Shown: in pieces, positions 1 to 7,001 of the stretch
Position numbering within the stretch: position 1 is the stretch's first letter
Layout of the letters: each line of letters begins with the position of its first letter
Assembly (NCBI GenBank): GCA_002862165.1
Contig: PKCL01000224.1
Coordinates: 1 to 8,443 of the forward strand
DNA: 8,443 nucleotides
Direction of reading: 5' to 3'
Source of the DNA: Planctomycetaceae bacterium
GTDB taxonomy: Bacteria > Planctomycetota > Planctomycetia > Pirellulales > UBA1268
The notes under the pieces: generated by a model
Databases searched by the model: none
What the model was told of the DNA's origin: nothing
Seen by the model: only the letters and a program-made list of their open reading frames with translations
Position numbers and translations under genes: made by a program

Positions 1-8
1 TCAGACAA

Positions 9-2183
9 CTAGCTCACTTTTTCTAAGCCAAGATTGAGTGTTGCCGACCAGCGCCCTAGCAAAACCTTTTTAAGCCGACTAAAGCGTTCATCACCTAACG
101 CGGGGTCACTTTCGAAGATAGTTTTTGCATCGCTTCTCGCTTCCGAGGCCACCTCCCCGTCTCTCAACAAATCCGCAAGGTACAATGGAGGCGAACCACT
201 CTGGCGTGATCCTAGAATATCACCAGGACCCCGCAAGATAAGGTCTTGTTCAGCCAGCCGAAACCCATCTGTAGTAGAAATAAACGCATCGATGCGAGGT
301 GATGATTTTGCTTCTTCATCAGTAACCGCGCCGCAAATTCCCTGCATTCGGCCGCGAGCAACTCGCCCCCTCAGTTGATGTAATTGTGCGAGCCCAAAAT
401 TCTCCGCATCAAGAATGGTCATAAGTGTCGCATTTGGCACGTCGATACCAACCTCAATAACACTTGTTGCGACAAGCACATCAAACCGATTCGCCCGAAA
501 ATCAGCCATTACTGATACTTTTTGTTCTGGTTTCATACGTCCATGAAGAAGACCGAGACGGAACGCTTCGAGATGCCCATTCGCGAGTGATTCAAACGCC
601 GAAGATATACTTGCCATATCTCGACCGGATACATCAACTGTGGGAACAACAACGTATCCTTGGCGTCCTTCTTTCAGTTTCTTTCGAAAGAAGTCCCACC
701 ATTGATCTACCTGATCTTGCGAGACGCGATATGTTGCCACTTCCTGCCTCCCCGGAGGCAATTCATCAATAACTGAAATATCTAAATCCCCGTAAACGGC
801 ATGAGCAACAGTCCTCGGAATTGGTGTCGCCGTCATCACAAGTGTGTGCGGGTCACTCGTACCCTGCCTCAAGAGTGATCGTTGCAAAACCCCAAAACGA
901 TGCTGTTCATCGATAACCACCAGACCAAGATTAGCAAATGCGGCTTCGCTACAGATAAGCGCCTGTGTACCTACAACTAAATGAACCTCTCCTGATTCAA
1001 TCTGTTCTCGCAGTTTTCGTCGTTCGGCGACCCGCTGCCCACCTATAAGCAGCCCGACTCGCAAAGGAGACCCTCGTTCCAATAGAAGTGAAGTAAGTGT
1101 CTGATAGTGTTGTCGGGCCAACAACTCCGTGGGTGCCATAATCGCAGCCTGAAAACGACTTGTCGAACTCGCAGAACTACCCTCCTCTTCAGGTGTACTG
1201 CCAAGGACAAATGTCGCAGCAGTCGCGAGCATGCAATACGCCGCAACCGCTGTTTTCCCGCTTCCGACATCGCCTTGTAAAAGTCTATTCATCGGTTTTG
1301 TCCGTCGCATATCCGTTGCGATTTCTGCACACACTCGCTTTTGCGCATTGGTAAAATCATGTGGAAACAAGGCCTTGATACGATTGTCGAGCTTGTTATC
1401 TATCTCGATCGCAGGCGCCGTCTGCCGAGTATCTTGCTGCCCGCTATGAAGCCGTAGTGCAAGTTGAAGCATAAGAAGTTCTTGATACACAAAACGCTTT
1501 CGAGCAGCCTCCAGTGCATTCCGGTTTTCCGGCCGATGAATGGATCGAATTGCTTCCCCAATCGACATAAGATTTTTAGATCGCAGAAGAGTTTCAGGGA
1601 GTGACTCTTCCAGACGGTCAGCCGCTACACCCAGGGCCGCCTGTACAGCTAATCGAACGTGAGACTGCTGCACACCGTCAGTGAGCGGATACACCGCAAG
1701 CCACTCAACAGGGGTGCTGTCCTCTGCTTCGTCAAGCCACCGAACTTCAGGGTGCGAAAACTCCCATTTTGAATCATTCCGCCGGGGCTGACCAGCCACT
1801 ACCAAACGACGTCCTACCGTAAAGCGTGGTGCGAGGAAAGGCATATTGAACCAGACACAGCGAACTACCCCGCCCTCAGTCTCGACCTGAACAGTCAGCA
1901 TTGATCGACCACGTGATATCGTACGAAGGGATCCGTTAAGAATAGTTCCCGCTAGTGATGCATGCTCACCTTCAACTAATTCATCAAAGCAATGCCCGCC
2001 TGTAAAATCACGATAGTCTCTTGGAAAGTGCATCAGTGCATCACGAACTGTCACGAGCCCCAGCTTTGAAAGCTTTGCTGCTCGAACCGAACCAACGCCA
2101 GGCAATCGCTCAAGCTGAATCTTGAGTTCAGAACCCGTCTCGGACTGCAAGGCATCTGTCTTGTTTTGATCTTCGGTCGACAT
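9..2183 (-). CDS. recG: ATP-dependent DNA helicase RecG
   Basis: RecG is a cytoplasmic monomeric branch-migration helicase that regresses stalled replication forks and unwinds D-loops and R-loops. The 724-residue product is only slightly longer than typical RecG. The N-terminal wedge part is visible: a helix-hairpin-helix-like LPGVGSVRAAKLSKLG (27-42) and an OB-fold region (about 75-150). The motor has Walker A GDVGSGKT (304-311), the DEQH box (425-428) followed by RFGVLQR, TATPIPRT (451-458) and motif VI QLRGRVARG (603-611). The RecG-specific translocation motif, GFRLAEQDLILRGPGD through RQSG, spans 640-663. Two oddities are an insert of about 18 residues between motifs I and Ia (about 326-343, rich in Ser and Glu) and Ala609 where E. 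coli RecG has Gly. The start lies 9 bases after the rnhA stop and in the same reading frame, so the two genes are probably co-transcribed. No strong Shine-Dalgarno sequence precedes it. The product assignment is very secure. Confidence 0.97.
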   Translation of the reverse strand: MSTEDQNKTDALQSETGSELKIQLERLPGVGSVRAAKLSKLGLVTVRDALMHFPRDYRDFTGGHCFDELVEGEHASLAGTILNGSLRTISRGRSMLTVQVETEGGVVRCVWFNMPFLAPRFTVGRRLVVAGQPRRNDSKWEFSHPEVRWLDEAEDSTPVEWLAVYPLTDGVQQSHVRLAVQAALGVAADRLEESLPETLLRSKNLMSIGEAIRSIHRPENRNALEAARKRFVYQELLMLQLALRLHSGQQDTRQTAPAIEIDNKLDNRIKALFPHDFTNAQKRVCAEIATDMRRTKPMNRLLQGDVGSGKTAVAAYCMLATAATFVLGSTPEEEGSSASSTSRFQAAIMAPTELLARQHYQTLTSLLLERGSPLRVGLLIGGQRVAERRKLREQIESGEVHLVVGTQALICSEAAFANLGLVVIDEQHRFGVLQRSLLRQGTSDPHTLVMTATPIPRTVAHAVYGDLDISVIDELPPGRQEVATYRVSQDQVDQWWDFFRKKLKEGRQGYVVVPTVDVSGRDMASISSAFESLANGHLEAFRLGLLHGRMKPEQKVSVMADFRANRFDVLVATSVIEVGIDVPNATLMTILDAENFGLAQLHQLRGRVARGRMQGICGAVTDEEAKSSPRIDAFISTTDGFRLAEQDLILRGPGDILGSRQSGSPPLYLADLLRDGEVASEARSDAKTIFESDPALGDERFSRLKKVLLGRWSATLNLGLEKVS

Positions 2184-2192
2184 GCTGGCACA

Positions 2193-2681
2193 TTATTTCT
2201 TGGAGCCATTCAAAAGTGGCTGGTACGCAGCAACGGCCATTTCATCACACCGTTCATTTTCTGCGTGCCCAGAGTGACCGGCCACATGCCGAAAAACAAC
2301 ACTGTGAGAGGCTGCAAGACGATCTAGTTCTCGCCACAAGTCTTCATTCTTCACAGGAACAAAGCGTCCTCTCTCCTTTCTCTTCCAACCCTGCTTTTTC
2401 CATTTCGGCAACCAGTCTGAGAGACCCGTTCCAACGTAAACACTGTCCGTAACAAGTTCGACGCACGTCGGTCGTTTTAATTGCTGCAGACCTTGAACAG
2501 CCGCCGTTAATTCCATTCTATTATTCGTCGTGTCAGCTTCACTGCCTTGCGCTGATGTCTCTCGACCTGTTTCTGGGTGTCGCAGAATATACGCCCACCC
2601 TCCGGGCCCTGGATTCCCACTACAGGCACCATCTGTAAACAATACAACTTCGGGTGTTTTCTTTTTTTCAACGGCCATCAT
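2193..2681 (-). CDS. rnhA: Ribonuclease HI
   Basis: RNase HI cuts the RNA strand of RNA-DNA hybrids, removing R-loops and RNA primers in the cytoplasm. The 162-residue product has the normal single-domain length. All four metal-binding carboxylates of the family are present: Asp17 in FTDGACSGNPGPGGW, Glu57 in TTNNRMELTAA, Asp79 in VTDSVYV and Asp146 in NERCDEMA. The flexible-loop histidine is His136 in HVAGHSGH. The basic segment around 93-106 (KWKKQGWKRKERGR) matches the basic protrusion (handle) found in E. coli-type RNase HI. Two consecutive ATG codons open the frame, so initiation could be at 2681 or 2678. Neither has a good Shine-Dalgarno sequence. recG follows after 9 bases. The 111-base gap upstream, back to the kinase stop, contains a run of eight T on the coding strand (2702-2709) with no stem before it, so I see no convincing terminator there. 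Confidence 0.96.
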   Translation of the reverse strand: MMAVEKKKTPEVVLFTDGACSGNPGPGGWAYILRHPETGRETSAQGSEADTTNNRMELTAAVQGLQQLKRPTCVELVTDSVYVGTGLSDWLPKWKKQGWKRKERGRFVPVKNEDLWRELDRLAASHSVVFRHVAGHSGHAENERCDEMAVAAYQPLLNGSKK

Positions 2682-2792
2682 TGTCTATGAAATCTAAATG
2701 GAAAAAAAACCAATTGCATTTTTGAAATATCCTCTATTCCAGAGTATTACATCCGCTGCGGAAAGGAAACATTCTTGCCTGCTCCGCTTTCA

Positions 2793-4502
2793 CTACGCTG
2801 ACGAAGCAAACGGAATTGCCGGCGGCATACCACATGCTTTCAGGCAAACAGGGAGCCGGACACGGAAAGTACTACCGTGCCCCAAATCACTTTGCACAGT
2901 AACGTCACCACCAAGGAGACGACACAGTTCTCGAACAATCGAGAGCCCAAGCCCGGTGCCTGAAATCTCTCTTGTCATAGCATCGTCGCCTGCCTGAAAG
3001 TCATTGCTTTGCCTAAATTTTTCAAAAATTGCCTGCTGCTCATCAACAGCAATGCCTACGCCATTATCGGAGACTTCGAGTGCAAAGAACTCTTCATCAA
3101 GCAGCTTCCCAGACACAGAAACATGGCCTCCCTCTGGCGTAAACTTGACGGCATTCGATAACAAATTCGATAAGATTTGCTGCAACTTTGATTGATCCTG
3201 TTCGACATTTGAAATTGTGTCACTCACGGAGATTGTCAGTTCTATTTTTTTCTTTTCTGCCATAGGGCGAATCATGTCACACTGTGCTGTAATAATTGAA
3301 CTGATATCGAAGGTCGTGGTCCGAACATCCATTTTACCCGCCTCCATTTTGGCAAGATCAAGAATGTCATTGATCATTTCGAGCAACATTCGACCTGATT
3401 TCCGAATATTCTCGACGTACCGAACTTGCTTTTCATCAAGCAGCTGATTCGAACCGAGGACGTCAGAAAAACCAAGAATACTATTGAGTGGAGTACGTAA
3501 CTCATGGCTCATAGTGGCAAGAAAGTCGCCCTTCAGTCGATTCATTTCATAGAGATGCATATTGGCTCGAGCCAATTCATCAACTTTACCATCCAGATTC
3601 CCATTCACTTTTTTTAGCTCTTCCTGAGATTCAACGAGCCCCCGAAGCATTCTGTTAAACGCTACTCCAAGTTCCTCAAATTCATCTGCTGTATGGATGT
3701 CTGCTCTTGCATCCACATTCCCACGGCGGACTTCATCACTTACATCCCTAAGATGCTCGAGCGGTTTTACAATGACGTACCGCACGATCAAATAAGCAGC
3801 CAGCATCGCAAGAAACACTGTGATAATTGCCGTTGCAATCAAGATCGCACGATTCCAATTGATTGCCTGTCGTGTTGTCCCATCTGGCATGACCACTTTA
3901 ACAATCGCCATAAGATCACCGTCTGCATACTTCTTACGATTAGGGAGCAGATTATCTCCGTCCTCACCTCGAACGCTTCCATGAAACTCATGACAAATGA
4001 GACACGACTGCTGAACACGTATTGGTTGGTAATAATGATATTCTTTTTTATCAGCTGTTCGATATTCACGGTATTCATCACCCGACGATCGAATTCGACT
4101 TGCCAACGATTTATCAACTTCCGTAAATGGCGAGTTCTGTACGAAATAATCGAGGACGGCAGCATCAAGCCGGGTGTAACTGGCCAACTCCTCAGGGGAG
4201 GCATCGGGAGAAAGTATTCTCCAACTGTAGGGCTGGTTTTGGAGCATCTTCCCGAGTGTTTCGATCGGGTTTGTGTACTTCTTATCAGCCTCAAGATTTT
4301 TCCAGTGATGATTGATCATCACTGCATCAACAAGGTGACGGCCTGTGCTTCTTGTCGTTGTAAAAACAATTTCTTCAGTTCTTTGGCCGTACCACCAGAA
4401 ACTACCTGTAATGAGCAGCAGTAAACAAAGCCCAAAAAGAAAGCGACATTTTCTCTCCAGACTCGTTTCACCAAGAATTTCTTTAAATGACTTATACGCC
4501 AT
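2793..4502 (-). CDS. Membrane sensor histidine kinase with CxxCH (c-type heme) periplasmic domain
   Basis: This is a 569-residue two-component sensor kinase. A short cytoplasmic N-terminus leads to a first membrane segment (about 20-38), an extracytoplasmic sensor region (about 40-218) and a second membrane segment (about 219-245). HAMP follows (about 241-295), then a coiled coil (about 287-325), HisKA with phospho-acceptor His333 in MSHELRTPLN, and a HATPase_c domain with the N box around Asn446/Asn450, G1 DNGVG (479-483), F box FEKF (493-496) and G2 GTGLGL (515-520). All catalytic boxes look intact. The sensor carries CLICH (167-171), a CxxCH covalent heme-attachment motif, and the layout resembles DUF3365/Tll0287-like sensors. 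Redox, NO or another heme-borne signal is an inference. The start is supported by AGGTGA six bases upstream. No response regulator is present in the window, so the partner is encoded elsewhere. The last 18 residues, past the kinase fold, form a Pro/Ala-rich tail with two cysteines. Confidence 0.93.
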   Translation of the reverse strand: MAYKSFKEILGETSLERKCRFLFGLCLLLLITGSFWWYGQRTEEIVFTTTRSTGRHLVDAVMINHHWKNLEADKKYTNPIETLGKMLQNQPYSWRILSPDASPEELASYTRLDAAVLDYFVQNSPFTEVDKSLASRIRSSGDEYREYRTADKKEYHYYQPIRVQQSCLICHEFHGSVRGEDGDNLLPNRKKYADGDLMAIVKVVMPDGTTRQAINWNRAILIATAIITVFLAMLAAYLIVRYVIVKPLEHLRDVSDEVRRGNVDARADIHTADEFEELGVAFNRMLRGLVESQEELKKVNGNLDGKVDELARANMHLYEMNRLKGDFLATMSHELRTPLNSILGFSDVLGSNQLLDEKQVRYVENIRKSGRMLLEMINDILDLAKMEAGKMDVRTTTFDISSIITAQCDMIRPMAEKKKIELTISVSDTISNVEQDQSKLQQILSNLLSNAVKFTPEGGHVSVSGKLLDEEFFALEVSDNGVGIAVDEQQAIFEKFRQSNDFQAGDDAMTREISGTGLGLSIVRELCRLLGGDVTVQSDLGHGSTFRVRLPVCLKACGMPPAIPFASSA

Positions 4503-4654
4503 ATAGCATCACCTCTGAACATATCTTACCGCATTACTTGAATGTCCGCGAAGCCTGTGTCAATTGATCGGCACTGTTGGTTCATCATGCAGAAAATCAC
4601 ACCTAAAAGCTTCCCGATCAACTGAAGTCAGGAGATGGTACTCTGCACCTCCTT
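4503..4654 (-). promoter_or_regulatory. Intergenic spacer between priA and kinase, probable kinase promoter or leader region
   Basis: This 152-base gap is the longest untranslated stretch in the window. On the minus strand it begins with AAGGAGGTG directly after the priA stop codon, with no start codon at usable spacing. It contains one half of an 8-base inverted repeat, TTGATCGG (4614-4621), and the other half, CCGATCAA (4564-4571), with 42 bases between them. It also contains a perfect -35-like TTGACA (4558-4563) without a matching -10 at 16-18 bases; a weak TAAGAT lies nearer the gene. No stem followed by a T run is visible, so I cannot point to a terminator for priA. A separate promoter for the kinase is plausible from the gap length but not shown. 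Confidence 0.35.
4509..4514 (-). promoter_or_regulatory. Ribosome binding site of the histidine kinase gene
   Basis: Read on the minus strand, AGGTGA lies six bases before the ATG at 4502. It is the clearest correctly spaced Shine-Dalgarno sequence in the window and fixes the start of the kinase. The other genes here have weak sites or none. Confidence 0.7.
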
Positions 4655-6922
4655 CTACAGCATTTCAACAGGATCAACATCAACAACCCAAACAACTTCC
4701 TGCGGCGTCTTCAAACCAGCCATACTTCGGCTCACAAGATCACGCAACAGCTCGGAGCTTGGTCCATGTATTTGCAGGTGCCAGCGATAGCGGTCCCGAA
4801 TTCGAGAAATCGGTGCGGGTGCCGGGCCCAAAATTCGAATGGATTCATTTCCTTGAGCACTCTTACTAAGTCGTTCAACTAAATGCTTGGCCCAATCAGC
4901 AGCAGCCTCATCAACGGCACTACGAACGACGATTCGTATAACACTTCCAAATGGTGGGTAGAGAAGTGCCTTGCGAATGGGAAGTTCGCTACGAACAAAA
5001 GCCTCGTAATCATGCACAGCAGCTGAACGCATTGCAGGATGCTCTGGTGTGCTGGTTTGAACAACAACCCGACCACCACGAGGCCCACGACCACTACGCC
5101 CAGCCACCTGCGTGACAAGTTGGCACGTCCGCTCAGAAGCCCGAAAATCGGCTAAGTGAAGTGCCGCATCTGCATTGATGACTCCGACAAGCATGACATT
5201 TGGAAAATCAAGACCTTTTGCAATCATCTGCGTCCCAACAAGTAAATCAATCTCATGCTTACGAAAAGCTGTGAGTGTCTTCTCATGACTTCCTCGGGTA
5301 CGCATTGTATCCGTATCCATACGTGCTACACGAATCCCTCGAAACTGAGATCGCACTTGATCTTCTAGCCGCTGTGTTCCGGTGCCACGATGCACGATGT
5401 CTTTTACCCCGCATGCTGGACAGGACTCGGGCACACCTGTGACAAGCCCACACCCATGACATATTGCTCGATTACCGGGCTGATGCAAGGTGAGCCCTAG
5501 ATCACATTGCTGACAATGCATCGCATGGCCACATGATTTGCACTGAAGATGAGTTGCAAAACCTCGACGATTGAGCAGCAACATGACCTGCCCTCCAGAC
5601 TTCAATGCCCACTGGATCCCTGCCGCTAGCCGCGGACTCATTGCTCCTTTGGAGCGAGACTTCCGATCCCGAAGATCAACTGTTACGACTGCCGGCAACT
5701 CCGAACCACCAACTCGCGCAGGCATTCGACACATTTTCCAATCACCTGACAGGCATCGAGCAAATGTTTCGAGTGATGGTGTCGCTGAACCCAGTACAAG
5801 AGGCACTCCTTCTTTTTGTGCAATCCATTCAGCAACATCACGGGCATGATAACGAGGTGAGGTTGCTTGCTTAAACGTATTCTCATGCTCCTCATCAATG
5901 ACGATGAGACCTAGTCGTGGTGCGGGAGCAAAAATTGCACTTCTCGCACCTACAATGACATTTACACGACCAGCGGCAATCTCCCGCCAATGATCGTGCC
6001 GCTCAGCCGGAGTGAGATGACTGTGAAGAACGGCTACTTGACCGAATCGCGCGCGGAATCGGTCACAAGTCTGCGGTGTGAGGCTGATCTCTGGAACAAG
6101 CACGATCGCTTGCTGGCCTCGAGCAATAGTTTCTGTAACTGCCTGTAGATAAACCTCTGTTTTGCCACTACCAGTCACACCGAATAGTACAATTGTTTCG
6201 TGCCTGCCCTGTTGTAACGGATGAAGAATTGCTTGTAGAGCTTTTTCTTGATCTGCCGAAAGCACCGGCAGTTCATCGCTATCAAAGCTGTGCTTTATAG
6301 ATTCTGTTTCGGGCCCACGTTCAATTGATCCCCTTTCAGCAAGCATCCCAGTTCTCAGCAAGCGATTCACGACGCTACGAGCAACACCTGTTTCTTTGAG
6401 AAGTACATCCATCGGTGTGGGCTGTACTGCTGCATCGAGAACTTTTTTTTGATGTATTGTGGGGCGACGATTACCCTGCTCTCCGGTGACCACTAATACA
6501 GGAACACGTTTGACACGACGTCGCAGCCGCACTCCTGCCGGCAGTACGGCTTCAAGCACATCACCTCGACGGGCCATCCAGCGATCTGCCATCCAGGCTG
6601 TTAATTCCAGCATTCGCTCTGAGAGTAGTGGCTTCTCATCTTCGACACCGACCACACTCTTGAGGGGATGCTGCGGTATTTCCCCATGGCGGACAGCGAC
6701 ACAGTATGCCAACCTAGGCCGATTACTTTTACCGAGGGGTACATGCACGCGACGCCCGGGTTCCACCTCGACAACCAATTCATTGGGGACGAGATAATCG
6801 AGGGGTTTTTCAACCCCCTCTGGCAACACCACAGTCGCGATGACGCCATTCCGCACGTCGTCTTCTTCCCAGATTGGGTGATTCGTGAAAAGTTCGCGTT
6901 GGCCTGAAGAATCAGAGGACAT
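4655..6922 (-). CDS. priA: Primosomal protein N' (replication restart helicase PriA)
   Basis: PriA is a 3'-5' helicase that recognises D-loops and stalled forks and reloads the replicative helicase away from the origin. The 755-residue product is close to the usual length, with an N-terminal extension of about 25 residues before the conserved start of the 3'-DNA-binding domain (VIATVVLPEGVEKPLDYLVP, 27-46). Helicase motifs are Walker A GVTGSGKT (248-255), LVPEISLTPQ (275-284), DEEH (343-346), GSATPS (378-383), GTQMIAKGLDFPNV (563-576) and QVAGRSGRG (605-613). The inserted zinc-binding region has eight cysteines (461, 464, 470, 473, 488, 491, 501, 504) in four CxxC pairs, with the spacing I recall for E. 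coli PriA, so both zinc sites should be intact. The ATG has no evident Shine-Dalgarno sequence. The gene is divergent from nadD and heads the minus-strand series priA, kinase, rnhA, recG. Confidence 0.97.
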   Translation of the reverse strand: MSSDSSGQRELFTNHPIWEEDDVRNGVIATVVLPEGVEKPLDYLVPNELVVEVEPGRRVHVPLGKSNRPRLAYCVAVRHGEIPQHPLKSVVGVEDEKPLLSERMLELTAWMADRWMARRGDVLEAVLPAGVRLRRRVKRVPVLVVTGEQGNRRPTIHQKKVLDAAVQPTPMDVLLKETGVARSVVNRLLRTGMLAERGSIERGPETESIKHSFDSDELPVLSADQEKALQAILHPLQQGRHETIVLFGVTGSGKTEVYLQAVTETIARGQQAIVLVPEISLTPQTCDRFRARFGQVAVLHSHLTPAERHDHWREIAAGRVNVIVGARSAIFAPAPRLGLIVIDEEHENTFKQATSPRYHARDVAEWIAQKEGVPLVLGSATPSLETFARCLSGDWKMCRMPARVGGSELPAVVTVDLRDRKSRSKGAMSPRLAAGIQWALKSGGQVMLLLNRRGFATHLQCKSCGHAMHCQQCDLGLTLHQPGNRAICHGCGLVTGVPESCPACGVKDIVHRGTGTQRLEDQVRSQFRGIRVARMDTDTMRTRGSHEKTLTAFRKHEIDLLVGTQMIAKGLDFPNVMLVGVINADAALHLADFRASERTCQLVTQVAGRSGRGPRGGRVVVQTSTPEHPAMRSAAVHDYEAFVRSELPIRKALLYPPFGSVIRIVVRSAVDEAAADWAKHLVERLSKSAQGNESIRILGPAPAPISRIRDRYRWHLQIHGPSSELLRDLVSRSMAGLKTPQEVVWVVDVDPVEML

Positions 6923-7001
6923 ATTTACAGTACAACTAGGGACAGGAGTGAGCAGGACTCATACCACAGTTGTAACGAAATGGGCAAAAAAAGCGGTAGT
7001 T
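6923..7001. promoter_or_regulatory. Divergent spacer between priA and nadD
   Basis: The two genes are transcribed away from each other from this 79-base gap, so promoters for both should lie here or just inside the coding ends. A 7-base inverted repeat, TACAACT (6931-6937) and AGTTGTA (6968-6974), brackets the centre of the gap with 30 bases between the halves. A repeat this short could be chance. I do not see a full sigma-70 type -35/-10 pair in either direction. An A-rich run (6985-6991) lies just before nadD. Confidence 0.4.

Noticed and set aside
2752..2762. TCCGCTGCGGA palindrome downstream of the kinase
   Set aside because: A one-base centre cannot form a hairpin loop, and no T tract follows at once. 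It could be a binding site, but there is no supporting evidence.
3693..4424. 243-codon open frame on the plus strand
   Set aside because: It lies wholly antisense to the kinase sensor region, has a Cys/His-rich, irregular composition and no recognisable domain. The kinase on the other strand has intact family motifs.
4558..4563. Perfect TTGACA -35 hexamer upstream of the kinase
   Set aside because: No acceptable -10 hexamer sits 16-18 bases downstream, so I did not call a promoter from it.
4631..4654. GGAG-GGT / ACC-TCC imperfect stem just after priA
   Set aside because: The stem is bulged and short, and no T run follows on the minus strand, so it is not a convincing intrinsic terminator.
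6459..6797. 112-codon plus-strand open frame rich in Arg, Ser and Thr
   Set aside because: It is an antisense shadow of the priA 5' region, with composition typical of a complementary-strand reading and no domain.
6885..7001. 39-codon N-terminal extension of nadD
   Set aside because: It would overlap the 5' end of priA and has no family homology. NadD similarity starts at MAKEMAIFGGSFNP.
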